In this document: positions 8,666 to 17,173 of the stretch, in pieces
Layout of the letters: each line of letters opens with the position of its first letter
How positions within the stretch are numbered: the first letter of the stretch is position 1
Source of the DNA: Armatimonadota bacterium
Lineage (GTDB): Bacteria; Sysuimicrobiota; Sysuimicrobiia; Sysuimicrobiales; Sysuimicrobiaceae
Reading direction: 5' to 3'
Assembly (NCBI GenBank): GCA_031460175.1
Contig: JAVKGW010000005.1
Span: forward strand, 1-64,000
DNA length: 64,000 bases
Made by a program: the position numbers and the translations under genes
Notes under the pieces: model-generated
What the model saw: only the letters and a program-made list of their open reading frames with translations
What the model was told of the DNA's origin: nothing
The model's database searches: none

Positions 8666-9353
8666 GGTGGAGGGGATCCACACCTACTACGGGCAGAGCC
8701 ACGTGCTCTTCGATGTCTCCTTGCAGGTCTGGGAGGGCGAGGTGGTGTTCCTGCTGGGCCGCAACGGGGCAGGCAAGACCACCACCCTCCGGAGCATCGT
8801 GGGCCTCACCCCGCCCCGACGGGGGCGGATCCGGTACCGCGGGGAAGACATCACGGGGCTTCCGCCCCATCGCATCGCGCAACGGGGGGTGGCGTACGTG
8901 CCCGACGATCGTCGCATCTTTCCCGACCTCACGGTCCAGGAGAACTTGGAGATCGCCTCCCACGCCCGCGGATCCCATTACTGGACCCTGGATCGGGTGT
9001 TCGAGCTCTTTCCCGTGCTTCGGGAAAAGCGCCACCACCGGGGAAGCGCCCTTAGCGGCGGGGAGCAGAAGATGCTCGCCATCGCCCGGGCGCTCGTAGG
9101 GAACCCGGATCTCCTGCTGCTGGACGAACCCATGGAGGGACTGGCTCCCCTCCTGGTGCGGGCCCTGGAGGAGCGGATCCGGGTGCTGAAGCGGTCCGGG
9201 CTCACGGTGCTTCTCGCGGAGCAGAACGTGCCCGCCGTCCTCCGGATTGCGGACCGGGGGTACATCATCGACGACGGCCGCATCCGGTTCGAGGGGACGG
9301 TGGAGGATCTGCGACGCCAGGAGGAGGTGCGGCGACGGTACCTCCTGATCTGA
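8658..9353 (+). CDS. livF: branched-chain-type ABC ATPase LivF
   Basis: This 231-residue ATPase subunit is the last conserved gene of the importer. It shows Walker A GRNGAGKTTTLRS, signature LSGGEQKMLAIARAL, Walker B LLLLDEPMEGLAP and the VPDDRRIFPDLTVQENL segment typical of LivF. Together with LivG it energises the permease. Confidence 0.94.
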   Translation: MLEVEGIHTYYGQSHVLFDVSLQVWEGEVVFLLGRNGAGKTTTLRSIVGLTPPRRGRIRYRGEDITGLPPHRIAQRGVAYVPDDRRIFPDLTVQENLEIASHARGSHYWTLDRVFELFPVLREKRHHRGSALSGGEQKMLAIARALVGNPDLLLLDEPMEGLAPLLVRALEERIRVLKRSGLTVLLAEQNVPAVLRIADRGYIIDDGRIRFEGTVEDLRRQEEVRRRYLLI

Positions 9354-9385
9354 GCTCGGAGCTCACGGCCCTGACCTGGCCGCGG

Positions 9386-10147
9386 GTGGAGGCCCTGCTG
9401 CAGGGGGGTCGGATCCCCGTGCTGCTCCTCCCCCTGGGGGCGGTGGAGCCCCACGGCCCTCATGCGCCCCTCGGGACCGATCTCCTCATCAGCCTGGGGA
9501 TGTGCCGGCGGGCCGCGGCGCGCCTCCGGGACGATCCCGAGGTGCAGATCCTGGTGCTCCCGCCCATCCCCTACGGCGTCACCCGCTACGCGGGCACGTT
9601 CCCCGGCGCGGTGAGCCTCTCGGAGGAGACCCTGTTTGCCCTCCTCGTGGACCTGTGCACGGACCTGTTCCGCCAGGGGTTCCGGTACCTGGTGGTGGTG
9701 AACAACCACCTCGAGCCCGAGCACGTGCGGACCATCCACCGAGCCCTGGACCACGTGGAGGCCCGCACCGGGGCCGTGGTGGGATACCTCGATCTCACCC
9801 GGCGGGAGCGCGCCGCGCGGCTTCCGGAGGAGTTCCGGAGCGGCGCCTGCCACGCGGGCCGATACGAGACCTCCCTCGTGCTGGCGGAGCAACCGGAGAC
9901 CGTAGACCGGGAGCGCATGCGGGCGCTGCCACCGGTCCCCGTGAGCCTCGTGGAGGCCATCCAGAGGGGGATTCGGGACTTCCGGGCCATGGGGCTTGAG
10001 CAGGCGTACTGCGGGGCACCCGCGGAGGCCACGCGGGAGGAGGGAGAGGCGATCTTCGAGATCCTCACGGACATGCTGGTGGGGGTCATCCGGGACCTGG
10101 TGCAGGGGGTGGGCGGTCGGGATCGGCCGGGAAGGTTCGGGCGGTGA
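9386..10147 (+). CDS. creatininase-family amidohydrolase
   Basis: This 253-residue protein has the creatininase metal-binding pattern: PLGAVEPHGPHAPLGTD (E, H, D ligands), VVVNNHLEPEH in the centre and CHAGRYETSLVL near residue 155. The family hydrolyses cyclic or linear amides (creatinine, amidated intermediates) or, as MftE, peptides. It directly follows livF, so it may act on an imported amide. The GTG at 9386 is the first standard start, but the frame is open upstream and the preceding residues (LTWPRVEALL) also look like the family N-terminus, so the true start may be near 9350 with a CTG codon. Confidence 0.82.
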   Translation: MEALLQGGRIPVLLLPLGAVEPHGPHAPLGTDLLISLGMCRRAAARLRDDPEVQILVLPPIPYGVTRYAGTFPGAVSLSEETLFALLVDLCTDLFRQGFRYLVVVNNHLEPEHVRTIHRALDHVEARTGAVVGYLDLTRRERAARLPEEFRSGACHAGRYETSLVLAEQPETVDRERMRALPPVPVSLVEAIQRGIRDFRAMGLEQAYCGAPAEATREEGEAIFEILTDMLVGVIRDLVQGVGGRDRPGRFGR

Positions 10148-10152
10148 GCCCT

Positions 10153-10794
10153 CTAGCCGGCTCTCAGGTACGTGAAGATGGCCTGCTTGCACCGCTCCCG
10201 GACCACCGGGTGCGTGGCCTCCAGGTCGGGTTCGTGAAGCCACTGGAGGAAGAACCCGTCCACCACCGCCCGGACCACGGAGGCCGCCTCCTGGACATCC
10301 CGCACCCGGAAGGCTCCCTCCCGCACGCCCTCCTCGATGATGTGCGCGTACACCGCGTCCACGATGTTCCTGAAGGTGGCGCTGAGCTCCTGAAAGCGAC
10401 GTTGGCGGGCCGCGGTACCCACCAGGTCCAGGTACACCAGGTAGAAGTCCCGGTTCGCCCGGGGATCCACGAAGATGGCGTCGATGGTGGCCCGTACCTT
10501 GTCCTCCGCACTCCCTGCCTGGCTCACCGCGGCGTGAATCCGGTGGCCCACCCGGGCCAGGACCCACCGCATGGTGGAGAGGATGAGGTCCTCCTTGGTA
10601 CCGAAGTAATAGAGCAACAGGCCCTTGTTGACCCCGGCCCGCTCCGCCACCCGGCGGAGGGTCATCTGCTTGAGGCCGCATTCTGCCAGGACCTGGTAGG
10701 TGCTGCGGAGCAGCTGGGTCTGCTTGGGGGAAAGGGACTCCTCCAGGGCCGCCACATGCGGCCGGATGGCCGCGGACCCGAACCCCGTCCTCAT
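10153..10794 (-). CDS. TetR/AcrR-family transcriptional regulator
   Basis: This 213-residue repressor-type protein has an N-terminal helix-turn-helix at about residues 40-65 (TLRRVAERAGVNKGLLLYYF) and a helical ligand-binding domain. It sits downstream in the liv direction and opens a minus-strand gene set; its ATG overlaps the TGA of the hemerythrin gene (ATGA in the shared four bases). It is the obvious candidate to bind the TGACC-N4-GGTCA-like palindromes upstream of the bzd and hcr operons; that link is inferred. The ligand would probably be a CoA thioester or aromatic acid. Confidence 0.9.
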   Translation of the reverse strand: MRTGFGSAAIRPHVAALEESLSPKQTQLLRSTYQVLAECGLKQMTLRRVAERAGVNKGLLLYYFGTKEDLILSTMRWVLARVGHRIHAAVSQAGSAEDKVRATIDAIFVDPRANRDFYLVYLDLVGTAARQRRFQELSATFRNIVDAVYAHIIEEGVREGAFRVRDVQEAASVVRAVVDGFFLQWLHEPDLEATHPVVRERCKQAIFTYLRAG

Positions 10795-11330
10795 CCCGTG
10801 CGCAGATGTTCGGCCAGTCGCCTCAGCCGTTGGTGTTCTCCTTCCCCCTGTGCGTGCTCGACCCCATCGTAGCAGCGCCCCACCTGTTCGTCATCCGTCG
10901 CTTCCAGCACCGCCTCCCCCATGGGGAAGAGGATCTCGTTCTCCTTGGCGATGTGGGACCGCAGCAGTTCCAGGTACTGCCATCCCAGGTCCACCACCGC
11001 CTCGGATCCGGATTGACCCGCCTCGTAGCGGTCCAAGGCCTCTGCCATCCGGCGCACCAGCTGCCGGCCCATCTCGTGTTCCATCAACATCACCCCGATG
11101 GGCCCGCCCTCCCGGGGAATCCCCCGCCGCTCCAGGCAGGGGAACAGGCAGTGCTCCTCCTTCCCATGGTGGCACCGATCCACAAAACCCTGGCAGAAGG
11201 CCACCAGGTCCCGCACATACCCGGGCCGGAGGGATCCGCCCTCTTGAACCTGCCGGAGGTGGCGCTCCAGCCCCTCCAGGGCGCCCAGGATGGTCTCGTG
11301 TTCCCGCCTGAGCTCCTCCGTGGACCGCAT
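10791..11330 (-). CDS. hemerythrin-like protein
   Basis: This 179-residue four-helix-bundle protein carries a full set of likely diiron ligands: H11, H54/H55, E59, H60, H85, H126 and E130, in HETIL, HHGKEEH, MEHEMG and HIAKENEILFP. Hemerythrins bind O2 at a diiron centre. Start at the ATG at 11330. It is translationally coupled to the TetR gene and lies 2 bp from a BadH-like dehydrogenase gene. A role in oxygen sensing or protection of the nearby oxygen-sensitive reductases is plausible but inferred. Confidence 0.87.
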   Translation of the reverse strand: MRSTEELRREHETILGALEGLERHLRQVQEGGSLRPGYVRDLVAFCQGFVDRCHHGKEEHCLFPCLERRGIPREGGPIGVMLMEHEMGRQLVRRMAEALDRYEAGQSGSEAVVDLGWQYLELLRSHIAKENEILFPMGEAVLEATDDEQVGRCYDGVEHAQGEGEHQRLRRLAEHLRTG

Positions 11331-11332
11331 GG

Positions 11333-12088
11333 CTACACCATGGTGAGCCCGCCCGAGACGCTGAGGGTCTGGCCCGTGATGAAGGAGGCGCGGTCGGAGG
11401 CCAGGAACAGGACTGCGTCCGCCACCTCCTCGGGTCGGGCCATGCGGCGCATGGGCGTGGAGCGGACGATGGCGTCTATGAGCTTCTCGTTGCCTGCCTC
11501 GATGATCTGCCGCAAGAGGGGCGTGTCCGTGATCCCGGGGGCCACCACGTTCACCCGGATGTTGTGCCGGGCCACCTCCCGGGCCAGGGCCTTGCTGAAG
11601 GCGATCACCGCGCCCTTCGCGCCTGAGTACACGGTCTCTCCACTGGATCCCACCCGGCCCGCGTCCGAGCTGATGTTCACCACCACGCCTCCGCCCTGGG
11701 CCACCATGTGGGGGAGTACCACGTGGCAGGTGTTCAGCACTCCCCGGAAGTTGATGGCGATGATCCGATCCCACAGGTCCTCCGTGCTCTCCAAAAAGGG
11801 CACGATGCGATCCCAGCCCGCGGCGTTTACCAGGATGTCCACGCGGCCCCAGGTCTCCAGGACCCTCTGGAATCCGGACACCACGCTTGCCCGATCCGTG
11901 ACGTCCATGGGAACCGCCAGGGCCTGGCCGTCCGCGCGGCGGATCTCCTCCGCCACGGCCTCCGCCCCCTCCCGGTTGACGTCCGCCACCGCCACCCGGG
12001 CTCCTCCGGCCGCGAAGCCCAGGCATGTAGCCCGGCCGATGCCGCTCGCCCCGCCGGTCACGAGCGCCACCCGATCCCGGAATTCCAT
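11333..12088 (-). CDS. BadH-like short-chain dehydrogenase
   Basis: This 251-residue SDR has the nucleotide motif TGGASGIGRA at 11-20, NAAG at 88-91 and catalytic S140, Y154 and K158. The blocks NAAGWDRIVPFLES and SSDAGRVGSSGETVYS closely match my recollection of BadH, the 2-hydroxycyclohexanecarboxyl-CoA dehydrogenase of Rhodopseudomonas. That would place it after the hydratase step of benzoyl-CoA degradation. A general 3-oxoacyl-ACP reductase-like role remains possible. Start at the ATG at 12088. Confidence 0.8.
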   Translation of the reverse strand: MEFRDRVALVTGGASGIGRATCLGFAAGGARVAVADVNREGAEAVAEEIRRADGQALAVPMDVTDRASVVSGFQRVLETWGRVDILVNAAGWDRIVPFLESTEDLWDRIIAINFRGVLNTCHVVLPHMVAQGGGVVVNISSDAGRVGSSGETVYSGAKGAVIAFSKALAREVARHNIRVNVVAPGITDTPLLRQIIEAGNEKLIDAIVRSTPMRRMARPEEVADAVLFLASDRASFITGQTLSVSGGLTMV

Positions 12089-12102
12089 GGCCTCCCTCCT
12101 CC

Positions 12103-12978
12103 CTAGCCCACGCTGACCGGTGTCTCCAATCGGAACAGGGCCACCGCGTTGTCCCGCACCACCTTCCGGTACACCTCCGGCCGCAGGCCCAACTCCCGCA
12201 ACTGTTGCAGGCTCTCCTTCCACGGGAGACCGTTCGTGCCCCACAGGCACCGGTCCTGCCCCAGGCGGCTGTTCATGAAGCGCACCAACTCCGGCTTCAG
12301 GTACTTGGGCATCCAGGCGTCGATGCCGATCCACACCGTATCCCACTTGTAGCACACGGAGATGAGCTCCTCCACCCACGGCCAGCCCGTGTGTGCGCCG
12401 ATGACCTTCAGGGTCGGGAAGTCGCAGAGGATCCGGTCCAGGTAGATGGGCCGGCCGTGCTCCGAAGGCTGCCCCTCCAGCACGTGCCCCACCTGCATGG
12501 AGACGGGGATGTCCAGCTCCACGCACTTGGCATAGAGGGGGTACATGCGGCGGTCGTGGAGGGGGATGTCGAAGCCATAGACGTGCACATACACGCCCCG
12601 AAAGCCGTACTCCTTCACGGCCCGCTCGATCTCCCGCAGGCTCTCCGGAATGCGGTAGGGATTGTAGCCCGCGAGTCCCACGAACCGGTCCGGGTAACGG
12701 AGGGTGTACTGCAAGACCTCCTCCAGCTGCGTGTCCATGTACATCCAGTGGTTGCGGTAGGACCACATCTTGCACTGGGTGATGAAGACCTTCTCCACCC
12801 CCGCCTCGTCCATGGCGCGCAGCATGGCCTCGATGGTGGGGAAGCTGGGAAGGCTTCCGCCGAGGGCCCGCTCCATGCGGCACACCAGCTCCCCCTCTTT
12901 CGCCTTGTTCCACCGGGCGATGAACTCCGGGGTGGCCACGTAGTACATGAAATCGATGGCCTTCACTTCCTCGAGCAC
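12103..12978 (-). CDS. amidohydrolase-2 family protein with altered metal site
   Basis: This 291-residue TIM-barrel protein resembles the ACMSD/amidohydrolase-2 family. The two later histidines are retained (MQVGHVLEG and VIGAHTGWPW), but the N-terminal HxH is replaced (IDFMYYVATP) and the final aspartate of the GSDxP motif is an asparagine (WGTNGLPW). Normal zinc binding is therefore unlikely. It lies between the BadH-like gene and bzdQ in the same direction, so it probably belongs to the aromatic operon. It may be a metal-independent decarboxylase or hydratase, or a regulatory homologue; I do not assign a reaction. Confidence 0.75.
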   Translation of the reverse strand: MLEEVKAIDFMYYVATPEFIARWNKAKEGELVCRMERALGGSLPSFPTIEAMLRAMDEAGVEKVFITQCKMWSYRNHWMYMDTQLEEVLQYTLRYPDRFVGLAGYNPYRIPESLREIERAVKEYGFRGVYVHVYGFDIPLHDRRMYPLYAKCVELDIPVSMQVGHVLEGQPSEHGRPIYLDRILCDFPTLKVIGAHTGWPWVEELISVCYKWDTVWIGIDAWMPKYLKPELVRFMNSRLGQDRCLWGTNGLPWKESLQQLRELGLRPEVYRKVVRDNAVALFRLETPVSVG

Positions 12979-12993
12979 CCGTCTCCCCTCCGG

Positions 12994-13797
12994 CTAGGCC
13001 GTGGCCCGCTCTTCAAGCCTTTGCAGCCGTCCCTGAGCCAGTTGAGCCGCTCCCAGAGCCGCCACGTACACGCCCTCCTCGTCGGAGGGCACGAGGAACT
13101 GGATCCGGAGGCTCTGTTCCAGCTGGCGGCGCATGAGGGGGACCCGAACGAGCCCTCCCGTGAGCACGTACGCGGGTTCCCCCCGCAGCCGCTTGACGAG
13201 CTGCCCCGCGCGTTCCGCCAGGGCCACGATGGCCCCCGCACACACATCCTCGGGGCTGCGGCCCGCCACCAGGTGATTGATGACCTCGCTTTCCGCGAAG
13301 ACCGCGCACACGCTGCTCACCACCGCGGGTTCCTTGGCGGCTTCCGCCAGCCGGGCGATGTCCGCGGCGGTGTATCCCATGTACCGCATGGTCTTTTCCA
13401 GGAAGGCGCCGCTTCCCGCCGCGCACTTGTCGTTGAGCCGGAAGGCCCGAACCCGGCCGCGCTCGTCCACCCGGATGGCTTTCACGTTCTGCCCCCCGAT
13501 GTCCAGGATGGTGCGGACCTCGGGATACATGCGGTGGACGGCCCAGGCCTGGGCCGTGAGGTCCGTGACGGCCAGGTCCCGGAAGGGCACCATGTGCCGG
13601 CCATAGCCCGTGGTGACCACGTAGCCCACCCGCTCCCGGGGCAGGCCCGCTCCCTCCAACGCCGCCTGCAGAGCCCGCTCCGCGGCCCGGGCGAAGTTGA
13701 AGCCCGTGGGCAGCATGGCACGGCCCACGACCTCCCCGTCGGCCAGGAGAACCGCCTTCGTGTACGTGGCGCCCACATCAATGCCCGCGACCAGCAT
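12994..13797 (-). CDS. bzdQ: benzoyl-CoA reductase ATPase subunit, BzdQ/BcrD-like
   Basis: This 267-residue ASKHA-fold ATPase belongs to the BcrA/BadF/BzdQ family. It has the phosphate loop [10 protein letters not shown] at 5-14, the [11 protein letters not shown] block, and two cysteines expected to hold the intersubunit [4Fe-4S] cluster: C125 in [10 protein letters not shown] and C164 in [11 protein letters not shown]. With its partner subunit it couples ATP hydrolysis to low-potential electron transfer to the dehydratase-like subunits. Both ATPase subunits are short, as in the Azoarcus Bzd type, unlike the longer Thauera BcrA. Its start overlaps the end of bzdP by 20 bp. Confidence 0.85.
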   Translation of the reverse strand: MLVAGIDVGATYTKAVLLADGEVVGRAMLPTGFNFARAAERALQAALEGAGLPRERVGYVVTTGYGRHMVPFRDLAVTDLTAQAWAVHRMYPEVRTILDIGGQNVKAIRVDERGRVRAFRLNDKCAAGSGAFLEKTMRYMGYTAADIARLAEAAKEPAVVSSVCAVFAESEVINHLVAGRSPEDVCAGAIVALAERAGQLVKRLRGEPAYVLTGGLVRVPLMRRQLEQSLRIQFLVPSDEEGVYVAALGAAQLAQGRLQRLEERATA

Positions 13798-14635
13798 CCT
13801 CTCCCTCCCCTGTTCCGGCGCCCACGGGGACCCGCTCGCCCACCAGGACGTGGTCCAGGGCGAAGAGGGCGGCCCCGATGGCGCCGCAGTAATGGGATTC
13901 CTCGCTCACGTTCACGGGGACCCCGCTGAGCTCCCGGATGAGGTGCACCATGGCCACGTTCCGGGAGACCCCGCCCGTGAAGGTCAGCTCCGGCTCGATC
14001 CCCACCCGGCGCAGCAGGGAGAGGCTGCGCGCGGCGATGGCCGCGTGCACCCCCATGAGGATGTCCTCCACCTTCCGGCCCCGGGCGAGCCACCCCAGGA
14101 TCTCCGACTCCGCGAACACGGTGCAGGTGGTGGTGATGGTCACGGGGTTGCGGGCGGTGAGGGCGAGGGGGCCCAGCTCCCCCAGGGGGAGTTCCAGGGC
14201 GGCGCTGGCGGCCCCCAGGAACCGTCCCGTGCCCGCGGAGCACTTGTCGTTCATGCAGAAGTCCAGGACCTCCCCGTTCGGTCCTACCCGGATGGCCTTG
14301 GTGTCCTGCCCCCCGATGTCCAGCACCGTGCGCGTGCCCGGGAAGAGGAACACCGCGCCCCGGGCGTGGCAGCTGATCTCCGTGACCTGGGTGTTCCCGA
14401 ACTCCACCTTGAACCGGCCGTAGCCGGTGCCCACGGTGTAGGCCACCTCGTCCTCCCCGGCCCCGGCGTCCTGTAGGGCGGCCTCGAAGGCGGCCCGGGC
14501 CGCCTCGTTCAACCGGGCCCCCGTGTCCACCAGGGCCCGGCCCAGGATGACCCGGTTCAGGTTCATGATCACCGCCTTGGTCTGGGTGCTCCCCACGTCC
14601 ACCCCGGCCACCAGCGTGCGCGTGGCGATCACCAT
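13778..14635 (-). CDS. bzdP: benzoyl-CoA reductase ATPase subunit, BzdP-like
   Basis: This 285-residue ASKHA-family ATPase is paralogous to the following gene. It has [10 protein letters not shown] at 11-20, [11 protein letters not shown] at about 105-115, and cluster cysteines C132 ([13 protein letters not shown]) and C171 ([11 protein letters not shown]). The order N-O-P-Q of the four genes matches the order I recall for Azoarcus bzd genes, which supports the P/Q assignment; activators of 2-hydroxyacyl-CoA dehydratases look alike, so the reductase call depends on the full context. Confidence 0.84.
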   Translation of the reverse strand: MVIATRTLVAGVDVGSTQTKAVIMNLNRVILGRALVDTGARLNEAARAAFEAALQDAGAGEDEVAYTVGTGYGRFKVEFGNTQVTEISCHARGAVFLFPGTRTVLDIGGQDTKAIRVGPNGEVLDFCMNDKCSAGTGRFLGAASAALELPLGELGPLALTARNPVTITTTCTVFAESEILGWLARGRKVEDILMGVHAAIAARSLSLLRRVGIEPELTFTGGVSRNVAMVHLIRELSGVPVNVSEESHYCGAIGAALFALDHVLVGERVPVGAGTGEGEDAGRGH

Positions 14636-14642
14636 AGCTCCC

Positions 14643-15926
14643 TCACCTCCTCGCCGCCTTGTGGGCCGCCAGGGCCTCGAAGAAGGCGTCCACCCGGTTC
14701 TTCACCTGTGCGTCGGACCACAGGCGCGGATCCACCAGGTCGGACTGGATGAAGAGTCCGGGGACATTCCGCTGGACCCGCATCCACTCCCGCACGTCCG
14801 GCAGGCCCGTGGAGACCGTGCGGCAGGACTTCACACCGTGGAAGCAGATGCCATCCACGTGCCACCGCCGTACCACATCATCCAGCCAGTCCTGCTGGTA
14901 GAACATGGACCCCGTGTAGCCCCAGTAGGCAGCGGTCACCATGCGCTCCGCGAAGCTCTCCAGGGGCCGGCTCAGGTCATAGGCGAACCCGGGGACGAAC
15001 CCGCCGCCCGCGAAGACCATGTACGTGCTGTGCACGAACACGCCCCCCCAGGAGGCGAAGAGCTCCACGAACCGGCGGAAGTGGCTGTAACAGGTGGTCC
15101 CCACCAGGACGAGGCGGAACCGTTCATCCGGTACCGCGGCCATGCCGAGCCGGATCCGCTCCTGCATCTCCCGGAGCACCTGCTGGAAGTACCGGCTCCC
15201 TTCCGGGCTTCCTCGGTACAGGTGCGCGATCCCCTGATACGTGACGCCCTCCACCACGGCGTTGAAGGGGGCGGGGACATGGCGGTTCGTCTCGCAGACC
15301 GCATGGTAGAGCTCCGCCATGCGGTTCGCCTCCGCCAGGTGCTCCCGGAAGCGATCCACATCGAAGCGCTTGCCCGTGACCTGCTCACACAGCCCGATCA
15401 GCTCCTGGAGCTGCCCGAGGACGTACCGGGCGTCGTTGTGGAAGGTCTCCCCGTCCAGGTCCGCGGAATCCCGGCCCCGCCATCCGGGCAGGTCCACCAC
15501 GAACACGGGGCACCCGTAGAGGTGCTCCCAGATCTCGGACCACTTGATGTAGGTGTTGCAGACGTTGGAGGTCACTACCAGGGAGGGACGCGGGACCTTG
15601 CCGTACGGGTGTTCCCCCTGCCGGAGCTGGAGTCCCACGTCCGCCTTGACGTAGCCGCACACGTCCGGGGAGAACCCGTAGTCCTCCGCGGTCTGGATGT
15701 ACGCCTGGGACTGCCCGCGCACTGCGATCTGCAGGGAGGTGATCTCCGGGAAGTTCAGCACGAAATCGAAGGTGCGCAGCAGCTCCGCCATGGACCCCAT
15801 GGCGAACACGTATGCGGTGGGCCGTCCCGTCTGGGCGGCCTCCGTCATCTCCTGCCACCACAGGTCCATAAGTCGTTTGCCTTCCCGTCGGGTCGCTCCC
15901 AGGATTTCCTCAGCGGATGTGCCCAC
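14643..15926 (-). CDS. bzdO: benzoyl-CoA reductase subunit, BzdO/BcrB-like
   Basis: This 427-residue member of the 2-hydroxyacyl-CoA dehydratase D family forms, with BzdN, the substrate-binding half of class I benzoyl-CoA reductase. Likely [4Fe-4S] cysteines lie in [16 protein letters not shown] and HGVKSCRT. The start is the GTG at 15926, preceded by AAGGAGG with a 5-base spacer; an upstream ATG would run into bzdN. It follows bzdN by 11 bp and precedes bzdP by 7 bp. Confidence 0.86.
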   Translation of the reverse strand: MGTSAEEILGATRREGKRLMDLWWQEMTEAAQTGRPTAYVFAMGSMAELLRTFDFVLNFPEITSLQIAVRGQSQAYIQTAEDYGFSPDVCGYVKADVGLQLRQGEHPYGKVPRPSLVVTSNVCNTYIKWSEIWEHLYGCPVFVVDLPGWRGRDSADLDGETFHNDARYVLGQLQELIGLCEQVTGKRFDVDRFREHLAEANRMAELYHAVCETNRHVPAPFNAVVEGVTYQGIAHLYRGSPEGSRYFQQVLREMQERIRLGMAAVPDERFRLVLVGTTCYSHFRRFVELFASWGGVFVHSTYMVFAGGGFVPGFAYDLSRPLESFAERMVTAAYWGYTGSMFYQQDWLDDVVRRWHVDGICFHGVKSCRTVSTGLPDVREWMRVQRNVPGLFIQSDLVDPRLWSDAQVKNRVDAFFEALAAHKAARR

Positions 15927-15937
15927 GGCCGCCTCCT

Positions 15938-17098
15938 TCAGGCGAACTGGAACAGCAGGGACTCTGCAAAGGTCTCCACTTCCATCCCCACCTGCTCGAA
16001 GACCGTCATGCTCTCCTCGAACTCCATCACGAGATGTGGAATCCCGGCCGCTTCGAGCGCCCGGGCGTAGTGCACCTGCTCCTCGAGTCCCGGCTCGCAC
16101 ATCTTCGCCGCGGCCACGATGGCCGCCTCCGCCCCGGACTCCCGGATGCGCCGCAGGAGCATCTCCGCCTTGGGCTTGCGCGGATCCCGCTGCACGGGGC
16201 TGTAGCTGCTGCGGTTCAGGTAGCTATCCGCCAGGTTCCGCCAGGGGTCTCCCTCCAGCGGCACGTCCTCCGTAATCCACCGCAGCCCGATCATGAGGTC
16301 GTCGTCCACGATGTAGCAGGCGTTCTGGATGACCGCCAGCATGTCCAGGGCCGGCTGCTCGCAGAACCCGCCCTCGAACACCACCCGGATGCGGTCCTGC
16401 TTCTTGACGGGCCGCTGGGGCAGGAGCTCCAGCACCCGGCGCAGGAGGGCGTTGTGCTCCTCCCGGGGCATGAGACCCGCGGACCGCACCAGGAGGTAGC
16501 TCTCCACCGCGCTCAACAACCACGGGGTCTCCCGCTTGATCCGGTACACCTCCCGGAGCAGCCTGCGGTTCTCGTTGAAGAGCGCAATGCTGGCGCGCAG
16601 GGCCTCATCCGTAATGGGGCGCCCGCCGACCTCCTCCAGAATCCGGCCGATGCGTCGGTACTCCCCCGTGAGGTAGTCCACCGCGTGCGCGCTCGCCGCG
16701 TTGTGGGGGTGGTAGAGGGTCTCCACTCGCATGTGGGGGAAGCTGCGGACCCACACCCCACACGCGTTCCGGGCCGCGTCGCAGATGTTGGGGATCACCA
16801 TGACGCTCAGGAAGTCCAGCCGCCCGGAGAGGGCCAGCTCCAGGGAACTGCGGACGATGGAGCACACGAAGGCCGCGATGCGGGCATCCGCCTGGCGCAC
16901 CTGGATGGTGCCCCCCGCGCCCGCGATCTTGAGGGGGAGCATCCCCGCGGCATGGGCGATCTCCTCCGGGAAGAACACCTGAAAGGACCCCACCACCTTG
17001 CCTCCCGGGTTCTGCGCCAGCCACCGCCGAACCGCGGGGAAGGAGGGATCCTCCACCAGGGCCCTCAGGTCGTCGAAGATCCGTTCCAACTCGTCCAC
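15938..17098 (-). CDS. bzdN: benzoyl-CoA reductase subunit, BzdN/BcrC-like
   Basis: This dehydratase-D-family protein of 386 residues, close to the length I recall for BcrC, is the other substrate-side subunit. Cysteines in AAFVCSIVRS, IPNICDAARNACG and KMCEPG are candidate cluster ligands. I choose the GTG at 17098, preceded by GAGGGGAACC, over a TTG at 17131, because the extra residues would be encoded by a palindromic operator-like sequence just downstream of a good -10 box. It is the first gene of the bzdNOPQ set. No ferredoxin gene follows, so the electron donor is encoded elsewhere. Confidence 0.86.
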   Translation of the reverse strand: MDELERIFDDLRALVEDPSFPAVRRWLAQNPGGKVVGSFQVFFPEEIAHAAGMLPLKIAGAGGTIQVRQADARIAAFVCSIVRSSLELALSGRLDFLSVMVIPNICDAARNACGVWVRSFPHMRVETLYHPHNAASAHAVDYLTGEYRRIGRILEEVGGRPITDEALRASIALFNENRRLLREVYRIKRETPWLLSAVESYLLVRSAGLMPREEHNALLRRVLELLPQRPVKKQDRIRVVFEGGFCEQPALDMLAVIQNACYIVDDDLMIGLRWITEDVPLEGDPWRNLADSYLNRSSYSPVQRDPRKPKAEMLLRRIRESGAEAAIVAAAKMCEPGLEEQVHYARALEAAGIPHLVMEFEESMTVFEQVGMEVETFAESLLFQFA

Positions 17099-17112
17099 GG
17101 TTCCCCTCGTTT

Positions 17113-17129
17113 TATCCAACCGGTCAGTC
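17113..17129 (-). promoter_or_regulatory. candidate TetR-type operator upstream of bzdN
   Basis: The plus strand reads TATCCAACCGGTCAGTC. It shares the octamer GGTCAGTC with the site upstream of hcrC at 26204-26211, and includes the perfect hexamer palindrome ACCGGT. The outer half-site is degenerate. It sits directly downstream of the -10 box. Confidence 0.45.
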
Positions 17130-17131
17130 AA

Positions 17132-17160
17132 AACCTAGCGCGCACATCCAAGACAGACAA
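17132..17160 (-). promoter_or_regulatory. candidate sigma-70 promoter of the bzd operon
   Basis: On the minus strand TTGTCT (17155-17160) and TAGGTT (17132-17137) are spaced 17 bp apart, about 35 bp upstream of the GTG start of bzdN. The expected start of transcription falls inside the adjacent palindromic element, a position suited to repression. Confidence 0.5.
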
Positions 17161-17173
17161 TGCGGGGAATGCA

